DNA of 64,000 nt, taken from NCBI GenBank assembly GCA_965277445.1, contig CBDICY010000001.1, forward strand, positions 1 to 64,000. The letters are read 5' to 3'. Positions 9,301 to 18,342 of this stretch are shown piece by piece. The DNA is from JAFMDF01 sp965277445. GTDB taxonomy: Bacteria > Bacteroidota > Bacteroidia > Chitinophagales > Saprospiraceae. Position numbers and translations under genes: made by a program. Each line of letters begins with the position of its first letter. The first letter of the stretch is position 1. The notes beneath the pieces are model-generated. The model was not told the origin of the DNA. It searched no databases and was given only the letters and a program-made list of their open reading frames with translations.

Positions 9301-11322
9301 AGAGTAGAAGGAGAGCACGGAGTTGTAGGAGCAGACAGAACGATTAATTATGAAGGAAACGAAGACAAAGGGTATTTCACTTATGTACAAATCTTGAAAG
9401 TACATGATAATGAAGGACCAGTTGTAACGGTTACTGATCCTGAACCATGTATTACTGGTGTTGATTTTGATGCGGAGCCTTATGGTGAAGAAGATATTAC
9501 GCCAGGATCTGCACCATATGAGTGTGATGAGCCTAAGACATGGACTGCTACTGCTGAAGATTGTTCTGATCAAAGCGTGATCACTTGGGTTGGTAAATTA
9601 TATGATGCTACAGGAACAGTAGTAAAGGAAGTAAAGACAAATACATTAACTTATGTTGTGTCTAATAAGACTTCTTACTACGCTGAATTCTGGGCTTATG
9701 ATGGTTGTGGAAACTCTGGAGGTGACAAAGGAGAAACGATCAAATTCTGGGATTGTAAGAAACCAACACCTTATTTATTAAACGGTGTTGCAGTAGAATT
9801 AGGAGAAACAGGAAGTATCCAAGTATGGGCTACTGACTTAGATAAAGGTTCTTTTGATAACTGTACAGATCAATCTTTCTTAGACTTGAGGATTTATCAT
9901 GCAGACTTAGGAGATGCCCCTGCTGGAACAGGTTTTGGAGATGCTACGGAGGCAGGCGTTATTGGTTTACCAAAAGTAATCACATTAGGTTGTGATAGAG
10001 TAGGTACTCAAACTGTACAGATTTATGCAATTGATGAAGAAGGAAACTGGGATTTCGTACAGACTTACATTATTGTACAAGACAATATGAATGTTTGTGG
10101 TGGTGGTGATCCTGAAGGTATGAGTGTAGTTGCTGGAACTATTACGAATGGCTTTGGCCAAGAAGTAGAATCCGTAACAATCGCAGTAAATGGGGCAGAA
10201 CAAAGAACATTGACAACTAAGGCAGATGGAGCCTATCAATTTATGTTGCCACAAGGAGGAGATTATACCCTTACTCCAGCAAAAGATATGAATCCATTAA
10301 ATGGGGTTTCTACTTTTGACTTAGTATTAATTAGCAAGCATATCTTAGGAACTACTACTTTAGATAGTCCTTACAAGCAAATTGCAGCAGACGTTAATAA
10401 ATCTGGTTCTATTACTGCTTTTGATATGGTTCAATTAAGACAATTGATCTTGAATGTGACTACTGAATTCCCTAATAACGATAGTTGGAGATTTGTAGAA
10501 GGTGAATATAATTTCACTTCTGCTAATCCAAATACTGAAAACTTCAATGAGTTTGTAAGCATCAACAACCTAAGTGCTAATATGGAATCTATGGATTTCA
10601 CAGCAGTTAAAATTGGTGATGTAAACGGAAGTGGATCAGCTAATAGTTTAATGGCAGGTGAATCCCGTACGACTAATGGTACTTTGAACTTGAACGTTGC
10701 AGATCGTTTTGTAGAAGCTGGTCAGACAGTAACCGTGGAATTTGTTGCAGCTGAAATGGCAAGTGCAACTGGATATCAATTCACATTGAATGTTGCAGGA
10801 ACTGCAAAGGTTGTAGAAGGTGTAGCTTCTGCAGCAAACTTCAACACTAACTTGGTTGAAAGAGGTGTAATTGCTACTTCTTGGAACGGTGAAGCTGCTG
10901 CTAATGATGTATTATTTGCGTTAACTTTCACACCAACTACTACTGGCTTATTAAGCGAAATGGTAGAAATTTCTTCTGATATTACTACTGCTGAAGCATA
11001 TAATACTGCTGGTGAATTATTAAACGTAGGTATTAACTTCAATAGCGCTACAACTGTAACAGGATTTGCATTAAACCAAAATACACCTAATCCATTCAAC
11101 GGTACAACTACTATTGGCTTTAACTTGCCAGAAGCAGGAACTGCTACTTTGACGGTGATGGATGTACAAGGTAAAGTATTAAAATCTATCAAAGGGGAGT
11201 ACGCTAAAGGTGCTAACCAAGTAACTTTAGATGCGAATGAGTTAGGTGCGACAGGAGTACTATACTACCAGTTAGAATCTGCTGATAATGTTGCTACTAA
11301 GAAGATGATTATTATTGAATAA
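6313..11322 (+). CDS. Giant secreted multidomain protein A with T9SS sorting domain
   Basis: 1,669 aa. A signal peptide covers about residues 1-37 (ending NANAQA). Residues about 80-205 form a CUB-like domain (GCLTFIFYTDGN, GWDAWVDCE). A long series of Cys-rich, roughly 100-residue Ig/HYR-like units follows, marked by DNCD, DDCGNVG and DWC. Then come a Cna-B/carboxypeptidase-regulatory-like fold (about 1272-1320), a dockerin-like pair of helices with Ca-loop sequences (FDLVLISKHILG, AADVNKSGSITAFDM; about 1324-1385), a cohesin-like beta domain (about 1456-1576) and a type A T9SS C-terminal signal from NQNTPNPFNG (about 1587-1669). Probably exported by T9SS and anchored or released at the cell surface, with an adhesive or structural role by inference. 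Paralogue of the next gene. A terminator follows. Confidence 0.85.
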   Translation: MKRMSLTHLKGSLFLRRSLFLALFALFYGGLQNANAQALDLGRGAVVKMPYVAADSVSACYKLTTCNDDGPSDAAAVNSPRWTDDGTNDGNYADGHQRRDSIEFCPEDKWHRVKVVFTAFDLEDGKDSLVAYNGTKAALSTRIGAATGTGASKAFGGWIAADCNPRVNPSGCLTFIFYTDGNNTKGAGWDAWVDCEDRKISVETVAIPNRKLTCDSAAYGIITIPAPTIKICDVTTTQTADDSVRLVVTNQHGVVCIDSCLTKAGVNNAVTDTFAIGSYKATFTLKSDTEKTSTSIFSVQAPSLVCNDNINVPLGSACMVVLTPDDLLEQLCDTITDTMYYNITITLGAGKDKVELKTTGHTNAGTPVVYPVITADTVKAAGMTVCNATATVKIERIYYGTTDTLTFCNNGPKSSACETTLNFSDQTIPWVSVVPGIDTIIACDTTGLAALLEANAIDNCDETLPVTYTVTMEETDPCFAAKGKADTTTATVLFSAADDCGNVGTFEKVYTIIRPNKADHIAKTESVTVECSEDKNAISGVPGLKIGTLKNGVFTAKDTIELSINKYICGYILTKRDENIPSNDCGAKVFRYWSLLDWCKPEEGPVACDTTFIQYTDTKAPTFDAGQGGNRTLELGHFSCTYDIYKLDIPKASDNCSTPKVTLTAINRIEDGGLWAIDKADWTKLDCDSFQLTWTAEDDCHEQTAVATLNQIVVIKDVTKPSAIAVDQLNISLPNEWGARVKASDVDAGSYDACGIKSIQVRIKGAYTDPNAGWADYVDIGCQYVHPDLQIELRVIDNKDNQNIAWTNIYVEDKINPYCDAPAPRTIDCDKLHNGELGTPSADWTNTSAALEAIHNAYFGSFTCEDNLKAEECGDLEEEEQYRLTEWPCGEIDLDRRHRATDWSGNVSDWAYQWNNKVQYKAGWSFTVPADWEGECGAEVAAPAITINNGACDLLGYEVTSKLFEIPGDACFKMERTYHIINWCKYTAGEDPVEIARVEGEHGVVGADRTINYEGNEDKGYFTYVQILKVHDNEGPVVTVTDPEPCITGVDFDAEPYGEEDITPGSAPYECDEPKTWTATAEDCSDQSVITWVGKLYDATGTVVKEVKTNTLTYVVSNKTSYYAEFWAYDGCGNSGGDKGETIKFWDCKKPTPYLLNGVAVELGETGSIQVWATDLDKGSFDNCTDQSFLDLRIYHADLGDAPAGTGFGDATEAGVIGLPKVITLGCDRVGTQTVQIYAIDEEGNWDFVQTYIIVQDNMNVCGGGDPEGMSVVAGTITNGFGQEVESVTIAVNGAEQRTLTTKADGAYQFMLPQGGDYTLTPAKDMNPLNGVSTFDLVLISKHILGTTTLDSPYKQIAADVNKSGSITAFDMVQLRQLILNVTTEFPNNDSWRFVEGEYNFTSANPNTENFNEFVSINNLSANMESMDFTAVKIGDVNGSGSANSLMAGESRTTNGTLNLNVADRFVEAGQTVTVEFVAAEMASATGYQFTLNVAGTAKVVEGVASAANFNTNLVERGVIATSWNGEAAANDVLFALTFTPTTTGLLSEMVEISSDITTAEAYNTAGELLNVGINFNSATTVTGFALNQNTPNPFNGTTTIGFNLPEAGTATLTVMDVQGKVLKSIKGEYAKGANQVTLDANELGATGVLYYQLESADNVATKKMIIIE

Positions 11323-11371
11323 TAAATACTTGTAAAAAAGCTTAAGACTTAGGCTTAAGTTAGAACAGTAA

Positions 11372-11405
11372 GAAACATCGGGGATGTTTTCATTCCCGAT
11401 GTTTC
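11372..11405 (+). terminator. Hairpin after giant gene A
   Basis: GAAACATCGGGGA pairs with TTCCCGATGTTTC across an 8-base loop, about 50 bases after the stop codon. The 3' flank is only weakly T-rich, so factor-independent termination is likely but not certain. Confidence 0.65.
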
Positions 11406-11471
11406 TACTAACTTTTACCGTAATTGAATTAGACCGTTTTATTTTGATTTTAAGTATATAAAAAACTAAAG

Positions 11472-11488
11472 AACCCCATAATGGGGTA
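11472..11488. promoter_or_regulatory. Palindrome AACCCCAT-A-ATGGGGT, possible operator
   Basis: A perfect inverted repeat (ACCCCAT, one base, ATGGGGT) about 360 bases upstream of giant gene B. Similar palindromes lie at 28,531 and 62,290 upstream of other exported proteins. The form resembles the paired heptamers bound by NarL/LuxR-type response regulators; this assignment is inference. Confidence 0.4.
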
Positions 11489-11845
11489 GAATTAACCGAT
11501 TATTTTTTATTTTTTAACCGATTTAAGTATACGTTTTAATTATTCTTTTTCTACTAAGAAAAAACTTGATTTAAGCATTAATGTAATCTAAGCTTAAACT
11601 CATATTTTTCGATGTTTTCCTAAAGGAGCTACCGATAATATGCGACCATCAATCGTAACTGAATGATTATCCAAATGCTCTTACTCCGCTAAGTTTATCT
11701 AAAAATGATTTAACCACTCATTTTTAATACATCCAACCTTCCTTATCCTAAATTTTTTACACTTCCAGCACATGCCAATCAGCGCTGCGGAGAACATCAA
11801 CTTATTGAAAAAATTTAGTTAGACAACAAAAATTATTATCCCCTC

Positions 11846-14800
11846 ATGGAAAAAAGGAACTTTACCCTTTCAACAAACTGGGCCATTTTGACCCAGGTAC
11901 TACGACTTACGCTTATTGTTAGCTTGTTTGCAACATTCAACACTTTACAAGCACAAAACATTGTCATGAAGTATGCCGCTGCTGACACTACTTGCACTTC
12001 AGATACCCTTGCCTTATGTGGTGGTACGGTATCATCGGAAGATTTAAGATTTATAGATGATGGAGAAAATGACGGAAATTATAAAGATAATCACGAACGA
12101 GTAGATACCGTTGAAATATGTCCAGAAGACCGATGGCACCGAGTTAAAGTTGTTTTTACGGCTTTTGATCTAGAAGCAGGCGATTCTTTGGTTGCATTTG
12201 ATGGTAGCAAAGATTCTTTAAGAGCGAATAATGCACCGATTATAGGAACTGGTTCTGGTGTTGGAAATGCAAATGCTTTTGGTGGTTGGGTGAATGCCAA
12301 TTGTAACCCAGGCGTGAATCCTACAGGTTGTTTGACTTTTATGTTAAAAACAGATGGTGACAATCGAAAAGGAAATGGCTGGGATGCTTGGGTGGATTGT
12401 GAAGAAAGAGACATCACCCTTGCGCCACTTGCAATTACTGGAGTGAAGCTTAAATGTGCAGATGATCCTTATGCTATGGTAACTATTCCTGCCCCTCAGG
12501 TGAGTCTTTGTGGAACACCACTTACTGATGATAGTGATATGGTTATTATTCGAGTAAAGAACCAACATGGGGAGATTTGCGAAACGCAAACGTCGTCTAA
12601 TAGTAGGGCATTACCTGCAATGGTTAGAAATTTTGCGATTGGACAATATATCGTAGAATGTAAATTACTTGCAGATACGACTAAAGTAATTACCCAATTA
12701 TTTTCTGTACAAGCACCTTCTTTAGTTTGTAATGATGAAATTAATGTTTCAATGGGAGCTGCTTGTATGGCAGTATTAAAACCAGATGATATTTTAGAAA
12801 ACCCTTGTGATACTTCCCGCTACATGCAATACAATATTACCGTTACTTTAGGTACTGGTAAAAATCAAGTAATACTGAAAACAACAGGACATGATAATTT
12901 AGCAGGTGTTGTTTACCCAATTATTACCGCAGATACGATTAAAGCTGCTGGTCTTTCTGTTTGTGGAGGAACGGGTACGGTTAAAATTGAGAGAATTTAT
13001 TACGGAGATAGAGATGCAGATCAATTACCTGATTTACCAGGAGCAGTTCAATGTCATAATGGAACAAAAGCTTTGTCTTGTGAAACCGTCGTTCGATTTA
13101 AAGATGATAGCAGACCTTGGGTAGATCTTCTATCTGCACCTGATACTTTAATTGCTTGTGATACTTCCGGGTTAGCTGCTTTATTAGGTGTTAGAGGTAT
13201 TGATAATTGTGATACGGACGTTCCAGTTACTTATACTGTTACCATTGCAGAAGATGGTCCTTGTTTTGCTGCTTTAGGTTCACCTGACACTACACAGGCT
13301 ACGGTAACTTTTAGTGCTACAGATGATTGTGGAAATGTTGGAACGGCTTCTAAGGTAATTACGATGATCCGTCCAGATATTCACAATCCACTTTTTGTTG
13401 CTAAAACAGATGATTTGGCGATAGAATGTTCAGGTAACCCTACGTTAGAATATCCTGGTTTAAAAATTGGTATTTGGAAAAATAATACCTTCATAGCGAG
13501 AGATACCCTTCCATTAAACCCAGAAACTTATGTTTGTGGATATATTTTAACTTACGAAGAAGAAGATGTTCCAGCAACTGATTGTGGTAGCAAAAGATTT
13601 ATTTATTGGAATGCATTAGATTGGTGTGATTCAAGTGAAGGACCAAAAAGAATTGATACGACTTTTGTAGAATATACGGATACAACTGCACCTGTTTTTA
13701 TTGTTGAAACTGGCGCAACGGTTATGGTCGAATTAGACCATTTTGATTGTACTTATGATATTAATAAAATTGCAATACCTAAAGCAACTGATAATTGTGA
13801 TAATGATCCTACGGTTAGATTAAACATGGTTACTCGAATTGAAGATGGTGTTAGATGGCCAATGACCAATCCAAGTGATTGGGTAAATTTACCATGTGAT
13901 TCTTTTGAATTAAAGTGGATTGCTTCTGATGGTTGCCATGAGCAATTATATAATGATACTTTATTACAAATTGTCATCATCAAAGATGTAACCGCACCAA
14001 CCGCACAATGTATTGATGAATTAAATGTCTCTTTACCAAACGAATGGGGGGCAAGAATTTATGCGGATGATGTAGATGCTGGTAGTTATGATGCTTGTGG
14101 TATCAAGTCTAAATTGATTAGAGTAAAAGGAACAGATACGGAGTTTGCTGAGTACGTAAATATTGGTTGTGAGTACGTTCACCCGAATTTACAAATCGAG
14201 TTGCAAGTAATGGATCTTAAAGGAAATGTCAACACTTGTTGGTTAAATGTAGAAGTAGAAGATAAAATTAATCCTTACTGTGCGCCATTAGAAGATACAA
14301 TAGGTAATTGTGAAAATTATCATAATGGCGTGCTAGGATTGACAACTGATACTAATGAGGACTTCGAGATGGAAGAAGCTGAGTATGTTACTTTAACGGG
14401 TGATTTATTAGCTTTTTATAATGCAGAATTTGGTGATCCAGCAACACTTAAAATTTGTGAAGACAACCTAAAAGGTGCAGAATGTGGTGAGTTAACTTTT
14501 GAGCAAGAATATCAGTTAATTGAGTGGCCTTGTAGAGAAGTTAAAGCGCAAAGAAGATACCGTGCGGTAGATTGGTCAGGCAATACATCAGCTTGGATTG
14601 TACAAAAAATCACGATTGTTGCTAAGCAAGATTGGAAAATTACGTTCCCTGCTGATTGGGAAGGGGAGTGTGGAGATTCAGCTCCAGCAGAAAACCTTGA
14701 TTTGGTCAATGGTGCTTGTGATTTATTAGGTTATGAAGTAACAGAAAGACAGTTTGAAATTCCTGGTGATGCTTGTTTCAAAATTGAAAGAACTTACCAT

Positions 14801-16840
14801 ATTATCAACTGGTGTAAATATACGGCAGGAGATGATCCAATAGAAATTGCTAGAGTAGAGGGAGATCACGGCGTAGTTAGAGAACCTCGAATGATTACGA
14901 GTGAAGGAAATGAAGACAAAGGCTATTGGACTTATGTACAAGTACTACGTGTTCATGATAATGTGGCACCTGTAGTTACAGTTATTAATCCTGATCCTTG
15001 TATCAATGCTATTGAATTTGATGCAGAACCTTACGGAGAAGAAGATGTTACTCCAGGCGTTGGTCCTTTTGAATGTGATGAGTTGAAGACTTGGACAGCG
15101 ACAGCTATTGACTGCTCTGCGAATATTAATTGGATTGGAAAATTGTATAGTGCGGATGGGACAGTTATAGCAGAATCTGAGACGAATGAAATTTCTTATG
15201 TCGTGTCTAATAAAGAAGTGTATTACGCTGAATTTTGGGCTTATGATAACTGCGGAAATTCTGCGGGCGAAAGAGGCGAAGAGGTGAAATTTTGGGATTG
15301 TAAGAAACCTACCCCTTATGTCTTAAATGGTACGAATATTAACTTGATGGAGACGGGTATGGTCGAAGTTTGGGCGACAGATCTAAACTTAAATAGTTTT
15401 GATAACTGTACAGACCAATCGCAATTAGACTTTAGAATCTGGGCTGCATTTGAGGGCGAAGCACCTACAACCTTCTTAGATGTTCTAAATCTTGGACGAG
15501 TACTTGAATTTAATTGTGAAAGAGTGGGTACAAACGATGTAAGAATTTATGTGATTGATGAAGAAGGGAACTGGGATTTTGCGCAAACTTTTGTGATTGT
15601 TCAAGACAATATGAATGTTTGTTTTGGATTTGATATAGAAGGTATGGTAAGCGGTAAAATTACTACTGAAAAAGGGGAGAATATTGAAGACGTGGCGGTT
15701 ACCTTGAATGGTGCAACGGAGGCTTCTATGATGACTAACTCAGCTGGTCAGTTTAGCTTCAATATGGCAACAGGGAATGATTATACCGTCACACCAGTAA
15801 AAGATATTAATCCATTAAACGGGGTTTCTACTTTTGATTTAGTATTAATCAGCAAGCATATTTTGGGAATCACTCCATTCGATTCTCCCTACAAATACGT
15901 GGCGGCAGATGTTAATAAATCAGGTACGATTACCGCATTTGATATGGTTCAATTGAGACAATTGATTTTGAATATTACGACGGAGTTTTCCAATAATGAT
16001 AGTTGGAGATTTGTGGATGCTAATTACGAATTTACGTCTGCTAATCCAGCAGCAGAAAGCTTTAATGAGTTCTACAATATCACCGCTTTAAACGGACATA
16101 TGGAAAATATGGATTTTGTAGGAGTTAAAGTTGGTGATGTAAATGGAAATGCGCAAGCGAACAACTTACTAGGTGCGGAATCTCGTACAACGAATGCTGC
16201 TTTAACTTTAACGACAACCGATCGTTTTGTAGAAGCTGGCGAATCCGTAACAGTAGCATTTACGGCTGACGAAATAGCCAATACACAAGGATACCAGTTT
16301 ACGTTGAACGTGAAGGGGCAGAATGCAACAATTGTAGAAGGGATTGCAAAAGCGGCTAATTTCAATACCAACTTAGCAAGCAGAGGTATTATTACCACTT
16401 CTTGGAATGGGGAAGGAGCAGCTAATGAAGCATTATTTGCAGTAACTTTCAATGCTTCAACTTCTGGTTTATTAAGTGAATTAGTAGCGATAACTTCTGA
16501 TATTACAACTGCGGAAGCATACAACACAGCAGGCGAATTGATGGATGTCAATATCAACTTTGCAACTGCTCCAGCGATAGGTTTTGAGTTAAACCAAAAT
16601 ACCCCAAATCCATTCAAAGGAGAAACGGTCATTGGTTTTAACTTACCAGCAGCAGGAACAGCTACTTTGACGGTATTGGATGTCCAAGGAAAAGTATTGA
16701 AGTCGATCAAAGGAGATTATGCAAAAGGTGCGAACCAAGTAACCTTAAATGCAAGTGATTTCGATGCGACTGGTGTACTATACTACCAATTAGAATCTGC
16801 GGATAACGTAGCTACTAAGAAAATGATTATTTTAGAATAA
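11846..16840 (+). CDS. Giant secreted multidomain protein B with T9SS sorting domain
   Basis: 1,664 aa, a paralogue of the preceding giant protein along its full length. Signal peptide about 1-36 (NTLQAQ), CUB-like domain (GCLTFMLKTDGD, GWDAWVDCE), Cys-rich Ig-like repeats, Cna-B-like fold near 1268-1315, dockerin-like segment near 1321-1385 (ISKHILGITPFD, VNKSGTITAFDMVQ), cohesin-like domain near 1450-1570, and T9SS signal from NQNTPNPFKG (about 1580-1664). The C-terminal 90 residues are almost identical to paralogue A, while the N-terminal third is more divergent. Inferred surface adhesin or matrix protein. A strong terminator follows at 16,855. Confidence 0.85.
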   Translation: MEKRNFTLSTNWAILTQVLRLTLIVSLFATFNTLQAQNIVMKYAAADTTCTSDTLALCGGTVSSEDLRFIDDGENDGNYKDNHERVDTVEICPEDRWHRVKVVFTAFDLEAGDSLVAFDGSKDSLRANNAPIIGTGSGVGNANAFGGWVNANCNPGVNPTGCLTFMLKTDGDNRKGNGWDAWVDCEERDITLAPLAITGVKLKCADDPYAMVTIPAPQVSLCGTPLTDDSDMVIIRVKNQHGEICETQTSSNSRALPAMVRNFAIGQYIVECKLLADTTKVITQLFSVQAPSLVCNDEINVSMGAACMAVLKPDDILENPCDTSRYMQYNITVTLGTGKNQVILKTTGHDNLAGVVYPIITADTIKAAGLSVCGGTGTVKIERIYYGDRDADQLPDLPGAVQCHNGTKALSCETVVRFKDDSRPWVDLLSAPDTLIACDTSGLAALLGVRGIDNCDTDVPVTYTVTIAEDGPCFAALGSPDTTQATVTFSATDDCGNVGTASKVITMIRPDIHNPLFVAKTDDLAIECSGNPTLEYPGLKIGIWKNNTFIARDTLPLNPETYVCGYILTYEEEDVPATDCGSKRFIYWNALDWCDSSEGPKRIDTTFVEYTDTTAPVFIVETGATVMVELDHFDCTYDINKIAIPKATDNCDNDPTVRLNMVTRIEDGVRWPMTNPSDWVNLPCDSFELKWIASDGCHEQLYNDTLLQIVIIKDVTAPTAQCIDELNVSLPNEWGARIYADDVDAGSYDACGIKSKLIRVKGTDTEFAEYVNIGCEYVHPNLQIELQVMDLKGNVNTCWLNVEVEDKINPYCAPLEDTIGNCENYHNGVLGLTTDTNEDFEMEEAEYVTLTGDLLAFYNAEFGDPATLKICEDNLKGAECGELTFEQEYQLIEWPCREVKAQRRYRAVDWSGNTSAWIVQKITIVAKQDWKITFPADWEGECGDSAPAENLDLVNGACDLLGYEVTERQFEIPGDACFKIERTYHIINWCKYTAGDDPIEIARVEGDHGVVREPRMITSEGNEDKGYWTYVQVLRVHDNVAPVVTVINPDPCINAIEFDAEPYGEEDVTPGVGPFECDELKTWTATAIDCSANINWIGKLYSADGTVIAESETNEISYVVSNKEVYYAEFWAYDNCGNSAGERGEEVKFWDCKKPTPYVLNGTNINLMETGMVEVWATDLNLNSFDNCTDQSQLDFRIWAAFEGEAPTTFLDVLNLGRVLEFNCERVGTNDVRIYVIDEEGNWDFAQTFVIVQDNMNVCFGFDIEGMVSGKITTEKGENIEDVAVTLNGATEASMMTNSAGQFSFNMATGNDYTVTPVKDINPLNGVSTFDLVLISKHILGITPFDSPYKYVAADVNKSGTITAFDMVQLRQLILNITTEFSNNDSWRFVDANYEFTSANPAAESFNEFYNITALNGHMENMDFVGVKVGDVNGNAQANNLLGAESRTTNAALTLTTTDRFVEAGESVTVAFTADEIANTQGYQFTLNVKGQNATIVEGIAKAANFNTNLASRGIITTSWNGEGAANEALFAVTFNASTSGLLSELVAITSDITTAEAYNTAGELMDVNINFATAPAIGFELNQNTPNPFKGETVIGFNLPAAGTATLTVLDVQGKVLKSIKGDYAKGANQVTLNASDFDATGVLYYQLESADNVATKKMIILE

Positions 16841-16854
16841 AAGTTGGTCTTGTC

Positions 16855-16887
16855 AAAACACCATGATTTCAAAAATCATGGTGTTTT
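16855..16887 (+). terminator. Terminator of giant gene B
   Basis: AAAACACCATGATT pairs perfectly with AATCATGGTGTTTT around a short loop, 15 bases after the stop codon. The symmetrical A and T runs make it potentially bidirectional. Confidence 0.85.
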
Positions 16888-17000
16888 AAAGATCGAAATG
16901 AATTTTTTGTTTATTAGATTTTATTCGGCGAAAGGCTAATGGCCAACGACTAAGAGGCTGTTATACGAATAATTTTAGCATAAACGCTATTGTTAAATTT

Positions 17001-17042
17001 AGAAAGGCGATTACTTGTCACAAGTATTCGCCTTTCTTTTTT
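17001..17042. terminator. Bidirectional terminator between convergent genes
   Basis: AGAAAGGCGA-TTACTTG pairs with CAAGTATTCGCCTTTCT and is followed by a T-run, 18 bases from the stop of the thioesterase gene on the minus strand. The flanking A residues on the other side allow use from both strands. Confidence 0.75.
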
Positions 17043-17059
17043 CGTATAAAGAAAATAAA

Positions 17060-17536
17060 TTAAACCCGTTTCTTAATAGTTTTCACGCGTTGTTCAAAAG
17101 TCATTGGCTGCGGCAAAGGATTTACATGAATTCCTAATTTTTGCTGTAAAAAATCATCATGAGTAGCTCGTTTGTTCGTATTAAAATCAAGGTGAATCAT
17201 ACGACACCAAAAGAGGGCTTTCATTTGTGTTTTAGCAGCATTCCACATGTACATTTCCATTAAATAATCACTAGGATTCCATTCTATAATAGTGGATTGT
17301 ACCACTACTTTTTCCATTAAAAAACCAGGTCTGAAATAGGCAATCTGATTCATGCCAATGACCCAATTTTTATTCGTTTCTTTTTGATATTGATACATAT
17401 CAAATCCAAGTTGCAGCATTTCGTGATCTTCTCTTTCTGTAAAAAAGATTCTTAAATACTTCATATTATTCAAATGCTGGAAAGCATCACAGTCATCAAA
17501 ACGAATTTGATAAGTGGATTCTAAGACTTTAGTCAT
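17060..17536 (-). CDS. Acyl-CoA thioesterase, hotdog fold (YbgC/FadM-like)
   Basis: 158 aa. The opening YQIRFDDCDAFQHLNNMKYL is the 4-hydroxybenzoyl-CoA-thioesterase-type hotdog signature: the Asp-cys-Asp, then a His-Leu-Asn-Asn before the long helix. Family members hydrolyse acyl-CoA in the cytoplasm; the acyl chain specificity cannot be read from sequence. The length is normal for one hotdog domain. It sits alone on the minus strand, about 200 bases downstream of gldC, with an inverted repeat in between, so a shared transcript is possible but not evident. Confidence 0.75.
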   Translation of the reverse strand: MTKVLESTYQIRFDDCDAFQHLNNMKYLRIFFTEREDHEMLQLGFDMYQYQKETNKNWVIGMNQIAYFRPGFLMEKVVVQSTIIEWNPSDYLMEMYMWNAAKTQMKALFWCRMIHLDFNTNKRATHDDFLQQKLGIHVNPLPQPMTFEQRVKTIKKRV

Positions 17537-17610
17537 TGTGGTTGGATTAGCGATTCGATACGGATAGGTTCCCGATTTGAATTTGGTGGAAGATAGCGTA
17601 TAAATGTAGA

Positions 17611-17732
17611 AATCCGTTGCCTTTCATCTGTTACCAAAATCATACTTTTAGGCAACGGATGAATGGCAACGGATTACTGTCCTACTGCTTACTGCAAACT
17701 GCCTACTGTATTACTGTCTACTGCAAACTGCC
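17611..17732. repeat. Inverted repeat plus short-word repeat after gldC
   Basis: AATCCGTTGCCTTTCATC at 17,611 pairs with its complement ending at 17,675. Between there and the gldC stop lie three irregular copies of a TACTGCAAACTGCC/TACTGT word. In gldC sense the words start directly after the stop codon, a placement seen after many genes here. Confidence 0.7.
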
Positions 17733-18083
17733 TTACTTCTGCTTGGGCAAAACCTCCGTCTGTTCCCCAAAATACTGCACAAACTTTTGCATATCAGTTG
17801 CTAACTGCTGATTCTGTGTTGCTTTAAAATAAGTATCTGCTAAACCTCTTAAAGTTTGAAAGAAGAAGCGATCCATTTCATTGACTTGCATATCTTTGGT
17901 CCACAAATCCATTTTTAAGGTATCTCTAGAATCTTTGTCAAAGATAGCTAACAAAAAAGCCTTAGCTTCTGATGGTTTTCCGCCACTCACGCCTCCATCT
18001 GCTTGCCAATCAATTTTTACGGGCAATTTTTCTTTGTTTAAACCAATTCTTAACTTTATTTCAGAGGTCTTATCTACTGACAT
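17733..18083 (-). CDS. gldC: Gliding motility protein GldC
   Basis: 116 aa, the usual length for GldC. The segments SEIKLRIGLNKEKLPVKIDW, LWTKDMQVNEMDRFFFQTL and the later MQKFVQYFGE match the small cytoplasmic GldC family of Bacteroidota. In gliding species GldC supports but is not strictly required for motility; it is widely kept in T9SS-positive genomes. It fits the several T9SS cargo proteins in this window. The start ATG is clear and is followed by SVDKTSEIK. Confidence 0.85.
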   Translation of the reverse strand: MSVDKTSEIKLRIGLNKEKLPVKIDWQADGGVSGGKPSEAKAFLLAIFDKDSRDTLKMDLWTKDMQVNEMDRFFFQTLRGLADTYFKATQNQQLATDMQKFVQYFGEQTEVLPKQK

Positions 18084-18139
18084 TTTTTGATTTTATTTAA
18101 AGATCAATGAATATTAGATTTTATTCTAAAGAGGTTAGA

Positions 18140-18166
18140 GCTTCCAGAACTTGGAGTTCTGGAAGC
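18140..18166. terminator. Perfect hairpin downstream of dnaJ region
   Basis: GCTTCCAGAAC, five-base loop, GTTCTGGAAGC. It lies between dnaJ and gldC, both on the minus strand. No strong T-run on either side, so it may be a processing or pausing hairpin instead. Confidence 0.5.
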
Positions 18167-18215
18167 ACTTCTCATGCGATTTATTTTAGAATAAACACTA
18201 ACATTGATAAAGCAA

Positions 18216-18246
18216 AGCAGGAGATATTTTCAAAATATCCCCTGCT
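18216..18246. terminator. Second hairpin between dnaJ and gldC
   Basis: AGCAGGAGATATTTT pairs with AAAATATCCCCTGCT (one mismatch). Placed about 95 bases after the dnaJ stop on the minus strand; a likely transcription end for grpE-dnaJ. Confidence 0.55.
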
Positions 18247-18308
18247 CTGATGTATTATATTAAAATATTTTAAAACGAGCATGATGAAATTAAGTGATGG
18301 AGATTTTA

Positions 18309-18342
18309 CCAATCACTAATCACAAGTTACCAATCACCACTA
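18309..18342. repeat. AATCAC/AGTTACC short-word repeat at the dnaJ stop
   Basis: Tandem irregular words (CCAATCACTAATCACAAGTT and so on) directly abut the dnaJ stop codon. Read in dnaJ sense this is TGGTGATTGGTAACTTGTGA and continues. Related wording follows the stops at 49,532 and 55,198 in the same orientation relative to transcription. Confidence 0.7.

Larger units (their letters stand above)
11323..11845. other. Spacer between the two giant genes
   Basis: AT-rich, no gene seen. It holds the terminator of the first giant gene at 11,372-11,405 and a palindrome at 11,472-11,488 that may be an operator. The remaining 350 bases before the second gene show nothing else I recognise. Confidence 0.6.

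Noticed and set aside
6313..16840. Several long frames opposite to and overlapping the giant genes
   Set aside because: They mirror repetitive, low-complexity coding sequence on the other strand, have unlikely amino-acid composition and no recognisable domain. They are shadows.
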